Below are positions 39,501 through 51,500 of a stretch of DNA of 64,000 nt, piece by piece. A program made the translations under genes and the position numbers. Each line of letters begins with the position of its first letter. Position 1 is the stretch's first letter. The notes beneath the pieces are model-generated. The model made no database searches and had not been told where the DNA came from. It was given only the letters and a program-made list of their open reading frames with translations. Source of the DNA: Atherinomorus stipes. Its lineage: Eukaryota > Chordata > Actinopteri > Atheriniformes > Atherinidae. The DNA is taken from contig JALJCO010003457.1 in assembly GCA_023101725.1 (NCBI GenBank), positions 186,001 through 250,000 of the forward strand, given 5' to 3'.

Positions 39501-42500
39501 CCAACTACACACTCTGTGCAACCACCCATCAGAAGAGGCTTGGGGTAATGTTTAGTTAATGTGTACTTGTTGTGCAGGTCTGTACTTTGTTATGTTCACG
39601 CCGGAATTTTCTGCCCATAGAAACTGAAGATCCGTGAGAGTGAGCACAGATGTCTCCAGAAAATGAAACAGGACCCTCCGTTTAACAAACCAGGTATACT
39701 TGTGGAATTGATTAAGTTGTGTTGCATCTAAAATCCTTTTAGATGCCTGAAAATATATGTTTTCATGTTTTTGTGATTGCTTGAGGTTTGTACTGTGGCC
39801 GTAACTGGGATGGCCAGTTGTGCTGGGATGACACACCAGCAGGCACCTACACATCTCAGAGCTGCCCTGATTATTTTTCTCGCCACAAACCCACTGGTGA
39901 GTAAGATTTATACTTATCTTCTAAAGACCTGCTGGTACACACATGTTCTGCTTATCATTTCTTAGAGAGGCAGGTATTACACTGTAATTACAGTGATGTC
40001 TTTATTATGTCTTTGTCAGAAAAGGCAACTAAGTACTGTGGAGAGGATGGACAGTGGTTTCGCCATCCAGACAGCAACATGACCTGGACCAACTATTCGC
40101 TGTGTGTTGGCAACAACGAAGAGAGGTTGAGGGTAATATTCTGAACTGTTTATGCAAAAACTCTTCATGAGAAAGACCATGGAGGTTAGAGGACGCAAAG
40201 CTCAGCAGCAGCGTTTGGCTCGCGAAAGATTTGATTGATTTACCTTTTCAGAGTGATTGTGCAGACAGCATTAAAGTAGAAAGGCAGAAAATTCTTGCAA
40301 ATGCACAGACTCAGGCCAAAATATTCCCTTTAAGTCATGCTGAAATATCCAAAGCAAGTCCAACTATATTTTCCTGCAGACATAGCCTTTATTTTGCTGT
40401 GTGAAGGACATTTATGGACTGCAACTCAAGCTGAGAAAGCCATTGCACCACAAGCTCCATCTTGTGTTTTATATAACATCTAGGTATTAAAGGAGCTGTA
40501 TCATGCTTTTCAAACGTTCCAAAAGTCAAATACAGGCATTTATAAGCTAAATATGTTCCCATCGCTACTATAGAAACTAATTTGGTGTTAAATATGATTT
40601 TTTTATGCGTCTAATAGCTCATATAAATTACTCAAATATGCACAAATGAAAAAAAAAACCTACTTAAATGAAGTTTTTTATGAGGAAATAACACAGTAAC
40701 ATGCTGAAAAGCCCTTAAAAGTCCATTTTTCATGATAGGGCTCCTATAACATGTTTACATGTGCGCTTGAATCTAAACTCTGAAACATGACGTACTGTAT
40801 ATCAGTTTCTCTTCCCTTCCACCTCTTGTTTACCTTGTCAAGGTATTCCTGGATAAGATAAAAAAAAAAAATACTGCATACATACCACAATAAATTTGTT
40901 ATTATTATGTATAATTTGCTTCATGTATAGAGACATGTACAATGCATTCTGGTGATGCTGCACTGCAAGACACAAGTAGTCAAGCATGCTTCTCCTCATT
41001 GTCATAAGGTAAAGTTAGACGGATATAAAAGCTGTGGGGCTTATATCTTACAAAGAGGCACATTTCTAAGAGCCATTTTCCAAAAAGAGCTGAACGTTTT
41101 TAAATTGAACTGTCAAATGTACCAGATTTGAAATCTGCAGGGAAACAAGAAGGCATTCAGGTGCAACAGGAGCTGGTTTTCAGTCCCATGGTTGGAGAGC
41201 CCCTGTCAGTCATCTATCAAATCCCTATACAGTAGTTGCATGCTAATCAAGCATCCAGTATTAGGAAGCAGAACTCCTTCTACCTCCAAGAAAGGAGGCC
41301 AACCCATGGACTCCTATTATAAGTGAACAGAGGACAGCATGGCAGATGGGAACAGAATGATCATTAATCATCACATGGAGAGTTTCATTAAAAGAAATGC
41401 AGATGTTTTTGGTTCTGGTGTTTAGCTATGTTGTAAAAGGCTTTATGATCAGGACATGTTATAGAATATTTTTGTTAAAATTGGTTAAAGTGAGATGAAG
41501 ATTTTGTTAGAACATCATTGTAAAAAGCTAAATATCTCCATGTGACATCCTGATGCCCTGTTTTGAGGCTCCTCGTGCATTTATTAGTTGATTGTAACTT
41601 TGTAAATGAGCGTGTTTGTGATGCTGACTTCTTTAAAATACAGGCAGCCGCCCAGTTTTCCAGGGACGCGGAGGCCACCAGTGCTACTGTTAGCTCCGTA
41701 GAGGACCAAAAAGAGGAGGAACAGCAGAAGAAAATCCTTGACAACCAGTACAGATGCTTTGAGAAAATGAATCGAGATCCACCTTATAACAAATCAGGTA
41801 GATAATGTTTCTCAACACTGGTTGATGCTTTCTGTTGCTGGACTTCTGCTCTTTGAACACTAACTATCTAACTAACTTTTTGTTTCTTTGATACCACAGG
41901 TCTGTTCTGCAGTCGTAACTGGGATGGCTGGCTGTGCTGGGAAGATACCCCAGCTGGAACTTACGCGTCCCAAAACTGTCCCAACTATTTTAAAGACTTT
42001 GACCAGCAAGGTGAACCGGTAGACTAGAAATGTGGAGTCTTTTAAAGATCTTCTGGTTTGAGAAATTGTATTTAATACTTTTATTGCTACTTGCAGAGAA
42101 GGCAACAAAGTATTGTGGAGAAGGCGGGCAGTGGTTTCGCCACCCAGACACCAACAGGACTTGGTCCAATTATACGCTCTGCAATGAAAACACTAAGGCT
42201 AAACTGAAGGTAATTTATAAGAAATAAAATATGCAGCTTTCATAAATCTACTGCATGGTGTCCACAGTGTGATGATTCAGCAGAACAGTTTCCTCTGTGC
42301 TGCAGGAGCTCAAGTGTTTAGAGTGTGGGTAGATGTAGTTTTTGATGGCACAACAGTTGCTAAGATACATTTCTCTCTTAAACAGGTAAGATGCTGATAC
42401 TCTGATGTTTAGATGAAATGCAAATGTAACCTGTGTTAATGTTACGGTTAGCTGCTCATATATGTGATTTGTGTTTTAATTGAACTGACTGCTTATCTTG

Positions 42501-45500
42501 CAGGAAAGGCAGTCAGCTGAAGCCGGTTTTGTTTGTCTGGACAAACAGACTTTGCATTTATTGAAACAAAACAATCAAGCTATTCTGGGCCCCCTGTTCC
42601 TCGGGTTACAGTCATAAAGTCTGACTGCTAACAGTGCTGCGCGGCCATTGTCACATTTTTACAGTCTTATTATCATCAGCTGCACCAGGCTGCAGAAACG
42701 AGCTACTAACAGACCAGGAGTCCCCAAGTCTTGTCGCCCAGAGCTACTGTCCTGCAACTTTAAGATGCCTCCCTTTTCCAGCACACCTGAATCAAATAAA
42801 GGGCTCGTTATCAAACATCTGCAGAACTGACTGACATGCACATGAGAGAATTGAGCCATTTGATCCAGGTGTGTTGGAAAAGGTATTCTCTAATAGTTGC
42901 TGGAGAGTTTCTCTTAGCGACTGGACTTGGGCAGCCCTGCAGATGGAAACCAGACCACACAGCTCAGTCCAGCAAAGAGGTTTGCTAAAGAAACTGCCAA
43001 AGTCTTTCTATGTTCTATGAATGTAAAGGTCCAGGCAGACACAAGATTCAAATGCAGGTTACAGAGTCAGAACAAAAAAAAAAAAAAGCCTGGTGATCAA
43101 TTAGAAAAGAACAATCAAATGGAAGTTTGGCTGAAAAAGCAAGAGTCCCATTTTGATGGACTGACAAAAAATGGGTGAATATTCCACACATCAGATGAAC
43201 AACGTGTGAAGATACAGCAACGGCTGAATCTTCCTTAACTGGTTGGCCCTTTAGGTTTGAAACTGCCAAATCAAGTCCAGACCAGTATCCTGCAGGTTTT
43301 CTTTGTCTCCCTACTGCAACACACCTGACTCAAATAATGGCTCGTTAGGAGGCCTGTGCAGAAGTTAACAAACTGTTGGAGAACCATTTAATTTGAACCA
43401 GGTGTGTTGCAGCAGGGACACTTCAAAACTGTGAAGGACACTGGCTCAGGAGGTCTGGGGCCTCATTTATAAAGCTGGCATAAGTACAAAAACTGGCGTA
43501 CGCCAAATATGGTCAGCTTTCGGGATTTTTAAAAACCAAACTTGGCGGGAAAAGTCACTAAATCTACAACAGCTCTGACCCTGGTGTACACCCAAAATCT
43601 GGAGAAACAGGATACTGCGACACCAATGACAAAAGAATAAAAGCAAAGAAATGATGTGAAATGTGACATTTTGCAAAATAAAATCTTAAAGTTATTTGGA
43701 AAAATGAATAAAGAGGCATATTTGATATTAATGTAACCTTCTTTCTTACAAGGAAGCGTTCTCCAGTCTCTTTGGCTGTGGATTAATGCAGGCCACAGTT
43801 GAGTTTTCATCAAAGTTTATTGCCGACATACAGCAGGACAATGTTAAACTCTCAGATGCACGTCAGTCTCGAACACTCATGTTCCCTCCCTTTTCTTCCC
43901 CCCAAAACAAGAATCGGTTGGAACTAAGAAACTGCAAGGCGAGTAGCAGTAAATGAAATAGATCATCTTGTATATGTTGAAGTGATGCCAACAATATTTA
44001 CATAACTTCAACATCTAAAATACCAAAATACTATTCCATAAGACAACAATCTTGTTTACTGATACAAATTAAAATAAGATCCAAAATGTTCAAATAATAC
44101 TAAGGTTGCACTAATAGTCCTGGGAGTGCATGTGTTCACACATGCAAGATTAACAAAAGATTTACAACAGAAACAGGCGTAGGATGTGCGTACGCACAAG
44201 TTTTTGTGCGGTGCATTTCCTGCTTTACCTCCGTCCGCCGCCAGGAGTGTGCTTTCCTATGCAGAGTTTCATAAATGAGGCCCCTGGATTTGACCCTGTG
44301 TCCCAGTATTAAACTGTTTGATTAGCAGGTTGCAGAGGTCCTGTTTCTCAAAACAGTCTAAAATCTGAATGGGGCTGAAATGGCACTGCCTGTCAAACAG
44401 CTATGATACAAATTGATAATTTAACATTTTTTGACAGCTTGTGCTCCTTCAGTCGTTAACGGATCTGCTTTAAAACAGCTGCACCCTGCAGAGAGCGAAC
44501 AAAAAGCTACAGTACACGGCTGACTGCGTTTAGGCCGTGGTCTAGACCATAGACCCCCCATGACACATTCTACAAGAACAAGGAAGCACAAATACATACA
44601 GGCAAGTAAAACCTAAGACAGGGGTTGTAGAAAGAAGACATGGAAAAAAAATTTCACTTGCAGAATAAATATGAGTGGAGCATGAATACATCATATAGAT
44701 AAAAACAAAAAAGGATCTAATAATTTAAGTCAAAAGTGCATTGTAAAATAGACCAGCAAGAGGAGAACTAAAATAGGAAAATGCTGAGAAAAATTGGAAG
44801 CATGAACATTATATGAAATTAAAGATGACCTCTTGGCAATCTTATTAGTTTCACTGCTTTGCATTTTTACCATTTCCCCATGTAGAAACTCATGTCTTTC
44901 CTGTTTGTGTTTCCTTTCAGTCAGCATACATCCTATTTTACATGGCGATTGTGGGCCATGCTTTATCCATAGCCTCACTACTCATCTCTCTGGCCATCTT
45001 CTTCTACTTCAGGTAATAAATTTATCTTCCTGTCCTGCATGTGCAACACAAAGGTTTATCAGCAGGTACATTTTTCTTCCTTTATAATTACCATTAAAGG
45101 TGGATCTGACAGTTGCACAGACGGTGTTGTTGCCTCCTCAGCAAGTGCAGTTTGCTGGCCTGCATCTTGTTCATAGTCAGCAAAATCTTTATTGTGCTAT
45201 TGTCCAAACTTGAAGTGTAAATGTGACTGTTATAAGCATTTGTCTCATCGCCAGATTACTGTAAGTGTTTATATTTGCTTAGTGGTCTTTAATATTACTT
45301 AGCATCCTTGGGCAGCAGATTGAACTCATTATTACACTACACAGTAGGGCTATATGTCCATTGAATGCACTGACATACAGTATCCCTCCCTTGAAATTAA
45401 AACTTTGCTGCATTGCTCATTATGGATTTTTATCTAGATTAACTGCTTATTCCCAGAGGGTTAAGATAGCATCTAAAGTTAATGATATACTTTTGCTTAA

Positions 45501-48500
45501 ATTAAATTAGATAAAAATTTAGATTGAGAATAGTGTTAATGGCAAGAGAAATATACTGTAATTCTACAGAAGTGAGCTCTGCAAAAGTCTGCACATCATC
45601 GATTCATTTTGTATTGTCAGTGTATATTTAGAAATAAGGGAATTCATCTGCATGAACTTGGTGGCAGAAAGAGAATTTCTTTAGACCAAACGAATATTTT
45701 ATATTTTATCTGAAAGATACATGTGTAGCAGAATCAGAATTTAGTGATCATAAGAAGGGAACATTTAGAAATGTTGCTTTGCTGGGTAATTGGGGAAAGC
45801 TAGAACTGATGGTGAAGATCTCTTACATGCAGCTGTTATTGAGAACAAATCTTGGAAGAAACCATCTATGAGCTGCAAAGTTTTATGGGCACCCATAAAT
45901 CAAGAGGCCACGTTTGAGCCAGGTGCATGATCACAAAATCCTGTCACCCACTGAGAGCCAAACTCAGCAACACAACAGTTCAGCATGCCAGAGATAATTC
46001 GTGGGGATCAAAGTCCCGACAAATTAACAATTCAGTGAAGAATCAAACTCACTGACTTTTTTTTTTGTCTTTCTAACTACAGTTTAAACCCCTCACATAC
46101 TGAGGGCTTCGTTTTGTGATATGGGATTGTTATGTGGAATGCAATCGTGTATAGCTGAAACACTCAGTTATTTACAGCTCTACATCAACACTGTCAGGAC
46201 TCTCAGATAAAAAAAAAAAACACTGCTGTGGATAAAAACAGGTTTTAGTTGGAGGTATGATCCAAAGACATTAGCACCCACGACAGCCCAAAGAAATCAG
46301 ACTGTGCTTTGACATCCCCCTCTAGATTAAAAACAACTTATAGAGATGTTTTCAGCAGCTTCCTTTAATATCTGACAGTCTTTTGTCTGTTTTAGGATGT
46401 CTCAGCCTCTCAGTAAGACAGTGAAAATGTGCTGTTACATGTTTTTTTCTACCAATATCGAGGAAAATTTAGTGCTTATGCTGTTTTCATTGGTCTCGGG
46501 GGGATTTAATGACTCAATAAAGATTGAATTGGCTATGAAAGGTATATGAATAGGCTATAACTTCACTTTAAAGAGTGTAGTCTTCCAGGTAAGAGGCTAT
46601 ATTTTGCCACAGTTTGACATAATTCTGTATGAGCTGCAGTTTAGTTTGATCGCTACTCTGAAATGATTTTTTATACTAGCAGGTACTACAGTAAGGCAGT
46701 TACTGAGACATTTACTGTAAGCATTTTGATCCAGAGCTGTTCTCAGTTGGACTGCAGTTCAGTTTATCACATTGTTAGTCACAAGTGGCCAGTCAAGCTT
46801 GAGGGAAAGCATCCTTGGGATCCATTATGCATTATTTAACAGCACTTCTTGTATGTACAAGGTGTTAAGGCAAGTTGTTCTGAACACAGCTTGTCCTGGT
46901 ATGTCAGCACACTACTAACAAAAATCTGTCTGGTACACAGGAGTCTGAGCTGCCAAAGGATCACCCTCCATAAGAACCTCTTCTGCTCCTATGTGCTCAA
47001 TTCTGCCCTCACCATCTTCTACCTTGTCACTGTAGTGAATAATCCCAAACTGGTGGCCAGAAACCCAGTGAGTAGATATTTACTGCTAAATGATTTTACT
47101 GTTTATGTTGCCAAAAATACATGTGGGGATATTAATCGGTCTATTTGAGAAGAAATATAAAGCAGCTGCTTTGTGTGACATTCTTGTCAATGTCTGGTGT
47201 CGACTGTGAGGAAGATGCATAAATTACCCAGCAGCCACAGCAGTGGCCTTTAGTTCTAATGTAAAATATGAAAAATGAACTGGAAACCTGCTAATAAATA
47301 TGATGAAGTAGAATAAAATTGTACAGAATTATACAGTAACAGAAGTACATACCTAAGTAAAGTTTTCATTTTAGGATTTAAAAGTTCATGAGGAGGTTAC
47401 AGCTGTGGTAATTGACATTAATAAAGTGATTTAAGTCATAATGTGTGGATCAATACTGAAATATCGATACCGCTGATACCACATATTCATGTTACATCTA
47501 TTACTATTTTACGGGCTGCATGGTGGCGTGGTGGTTAGCACCGCAGCCTCACAGTAAGAAGGTTGCTTGTCCCGGCCGTCCCAGCTGGGACGGGGTTCGA
47601 ACGATTCCAACAGCGGCTTTCCTATGTGGAGTTTGCATGTTCTCCCCGTGTATGCGTGGGTTCTCTCCGGGTACTCTGGCTTCCTCCCACCGTCCAAAGA
47701 CATGCATGTTAGGTTAATTGTTCACTCTAAATTGCACCTAGGAGTGAATGTGAGTGTGAATGGTTCTCTGTTTCTCTGTGTTGGTCCTGTGACAGACTGG
47801 TGACCTGACCAGGGTGAACCTGCCTCTCCCCTGATAATAGCTGGGATAGGCTCCTGCAATCCCTGCGACCCTGAACTGGATAAGCAGTACAGAAAATAGA
47901 TGTATGGATGTAATTAATCACTGACTGGAATACGGTTATGTGTTCATTTTTGATCGCAAAGATATAAGCTAATTACGTTAAAAATACAAATTTGGTATTG
48001 TCGGCGAGAAAAGCTGATTTTGGGCAAGTGGGTGCTTTATCACAGCACTGAATTGAGTCAAGCAAAAAGAATTTTATCCTCTTTATTTATGAAGATTATG
48101 ATTCTGAGAGTTATTAGGTGTTATTTTAAAAACTCAAATATGGCCCTATTATTGCAAGAGAAACTGACTTTGGGTGAATTGGTTCTAAGCCTTATGATTA
48201 GAGGATGGCCACAGGATTATTTCTTATACTGTACATGTGATTCATTTAACCATTCTGTCAAATATTCTGGAACACACTCCTAACCAGTTGTTGGTGGTAA
48301 TGCACCAAATAATTATGTGCTAACTTCCAAAAAAAGAAGAAGTCGTTGCAACAATGTAATGTCTGATCGTGACCAAAGTGGGATGGAGGAAGGCTGCTTT
48401 GAAAGTGATTTTCCATAAAGTTTTTGCACAAAGTATCACCATCGGATTTGTATCACTAATGTTGGCTTGAATATTACTTGGTATTGAACATAACTACATT

Positions 48501-51500
48501 TAAGAGTTATATTAAAAGGAACGAATATCGTAAATATCTTCAGGGAAAGAAATTACTGCTGCTGTGGCAGTGGCACATGCCACAAAGTGGATTGTCCGAG
48601 AAAAGAACACAGTTTCAATTGTTCCTGCTCTCCATCATCCTAGTCATTCTTCCATTTTTTTCTCTGGGCAAGACATTTTACACACCCTGTAACACTAGAA
48701 TTTGAATGAAGGCTTGGTAGAGAAGCCACTGGTGTGGACTGGCAGCCATGTTTCTGCCCATTTGCCCCATTGCAGCTGTGGCCACATGAGTTGCTTACCA
48801 CCACCTTTATGAGAATGTGAAGAGATTGAAATCAGTGTAAAGTGCTTTTGGTACCTTTGAAAGGTGCTATATAAATCCAATCCATAAGCTTACATTTGTT
48901 AACAAACGAAGCTGCTAAATTACAACATTAACATTAGCTATCTGTTAAAATGACAACAGGATATGTTTCTGAGGTTATCGTGTGATCATGGAGGGAGAAT
49001 AGTCTGTGTTAATGTTAATGTTCAGAATAGGAAATTTTTCATTAAAAAATTCCTCTGCGCTGACTTTCCTTGTGCAGTGAGGAGCGAGTAAACAGTTTAC
49101 TGTAACTTATAGAAACCTTCAGAAAGGAAATATTTCTCAACACGTCGAGCTGTAAACCTATAAGGCTTCAGAAAGGCTTTTTCTTTATTTCATAATCTAG
49201 CTGGATGAAATTTATTTTCAGAGTAATTTTCCAGGTCTTTGCTTTTCCTTGACTAGATTACATGTCACATTAGCTCAGAGGAAAAAACGGAAATTTACTG
49301 TTTGCTGTTTTTAGCTTTTTGATTTCACCAATAGAAACTGGAAGGTCATTTAAATCATTAGAATATGACCTACAGTATGGGCAATTATATTTTTAATTTT
49401 AAAAAGTCAAATTTTTCAGAAATATTTATTGTCATTATCTGAGTATGGGGCCTATTTTTAGTAATGCAAAATAAACTGATAAGTGCTGAGTAAAATATGA
49501 AAACACCTAAAAATGTAATTTTGGATTTTTTCTTTAATTTTTTATCTAAAAAACAGATTATAGAAGCAAAATTATCAAAATCAGGGTTAAGTGATAGATA
49601 AAAGAACAAAATTAGTAACTCTTGCAACACTTTCATGTAATTAGATTTAAGTAATGTATGCAAAACTAAATGAAAATGCAAGGGCAAAATATTTTAGTGT
49701 TTGTTTTCCATTCATTTGCTACGTAAGGTCTATTAATGTGGAAAAACAGACTAAAAAAAAGATGTTATAGTTGTCACACCAGACTTTCAAGTATGTCTTT
49801 TGAATTTCTGTGTCATCTTGGCAGCAGTACACTGCAATCACACTCAGTTTTTGCTGCTTTCCACATTTTCCGTGTGGAGTTTTGCAGCTTCACTTAATGG
49901 CTGATGTGAATTCCTTGAAACTCTGAGGTCTGCTTGGATAGAGGTAATAAATCTGTCATGTAGGAATGCTTCAATATCAAGACTGAACATAAATTTGTGT
50001 GTTACTCCGTCTTGGAAATCAAAATACTGGCAGCCTGTTAGCAGTTGCTGCTTCCTTTGCTTCTCAAAAGATGTTATTGCAGAATTTCTCCAAACAGAGA
50101 TCACATCATCTTTGCTCTTATCTAGACCCAAATAAAATCAACCATGATCAGACTAAATGCTGACAAAATATTGCTTCAAAGTCAAGAACACAAAAACACT
50201 AACCCGTCCAATATGTTAATGTGTACAGATTTAGCTAAATGTGTTTAAAAAGAATTTTTTTAGAAATGAGCATGAGATGATGAAAGGATCTCACAAAAGC
50301 TAAAACTACAACAGCTAGGATTGTAGAACTTGGCTCACATTACTCACAATCCCATCAGCCCCATCCTGCTTTCAGCTGAAGCATCTTTTGCCTGAGAAAG
50401 TACTGGAAGCACTGAGGACACTGCAGAGGCTGCAGCTGGCATCCGGTTCATTCCTGAAACCTGCTTCTGTTCCTTTTCTTCACCAGTTCTGCACAATTTG
50501 TTGAATCTTTTACGACTTCTGGTCCAGTTGTGCTCAGTTGCTGCAACCTATCAAAGAAAATGAGCTATTCTGGCCCTGCTTTTCAAGAGAACGCTGAAAA
50601 AGAAATCTTAAGCGGCAACGCTTTGGATGCATTGCATCTACTGGGAAACATTTGGAAATTAATTGCTGCCAGAGCAAGACTTATGAGGCTGCTTTTTTGG
50701 TGCTGGTGATTTAGGAAGGGTGGATTGTCGGAGAGATTTGCTCTCACTAAGAAAACATGCTCTTTTTATTCATTGTGGTGTGGTGATACAGACTTTGGTT
50801 TGGTCTGCCAATAGTGTGGGGGAGTGAAGCCCAAAAGCTTGTGTCAAACCAGGGAGGAGGGTGAAAACATGAGAAACATCTCCGTGATATATAACAGCTT
50901 GATTATTTTCATTTCCACAACTCTGTTGGTAACTTAAGGCAAACCTTTGTTAGCTGCAGTCCTGGATAGGAAAAAGTAGTGGATATGGATGGTGGAAAAT
51001 CCTCAAGTAGAAAGAGAAATAAGAAAGTGAGGGGGAGACATGTGGCTAAATGTTTTGAGGTGAATGACTGTGGTGTGTTTTGAGGTAAGAGCACCGCTGA
51101 AAGCAGCATTTAAAGCAATGCCAGCATGTCAAGCATGCACTTTCAAGAAGACTGCAGAGTAGAAATCCCAATGTGAATATTTAATGAATCTTTCAATCTT
51201 TCAAGCAAAACATTCAATTCAGCGTGTCTTAAAAAGAGGAAGCCAGTTTTAACTGTCTTCTTTTATCATTGGCTCAGCTTGTGTAAATGGATGCAGACAT
51301 GGGCAGCTGATAGGCTTTGCAATGTTTTTACATGGAAATGACACATTGAAGTAAAGACGCCTAACACTGATCCATAAGGGACTCTTATAATCGGTGTGGC
51401 TAGTTTATGTGAAATCATAGGCAACAACAATTTTAGAAAGATATTAATATAGGAGATCAGAATTATCCTTAAAAAGAAACCTAACTGAAGAAAACACAGA

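Noticed and set aside
40133..41643. A fifth HBD or remnant in the HBD3-HBD4 intron
   Set aside because: No coding stretch with WDGxLCW or KYCG-type residues was seen; only a palindromic MITE.
45013..46940. ICL1 insert exon known from human CALCR
   Set aside because: No in-phase exon with good splice sites and similar sequence was seen between TM1 and TM2 exons.
49844..50131. 95-codon minus-strand frame
   Set aside because: No similarity recognised and no flanking exon structure.
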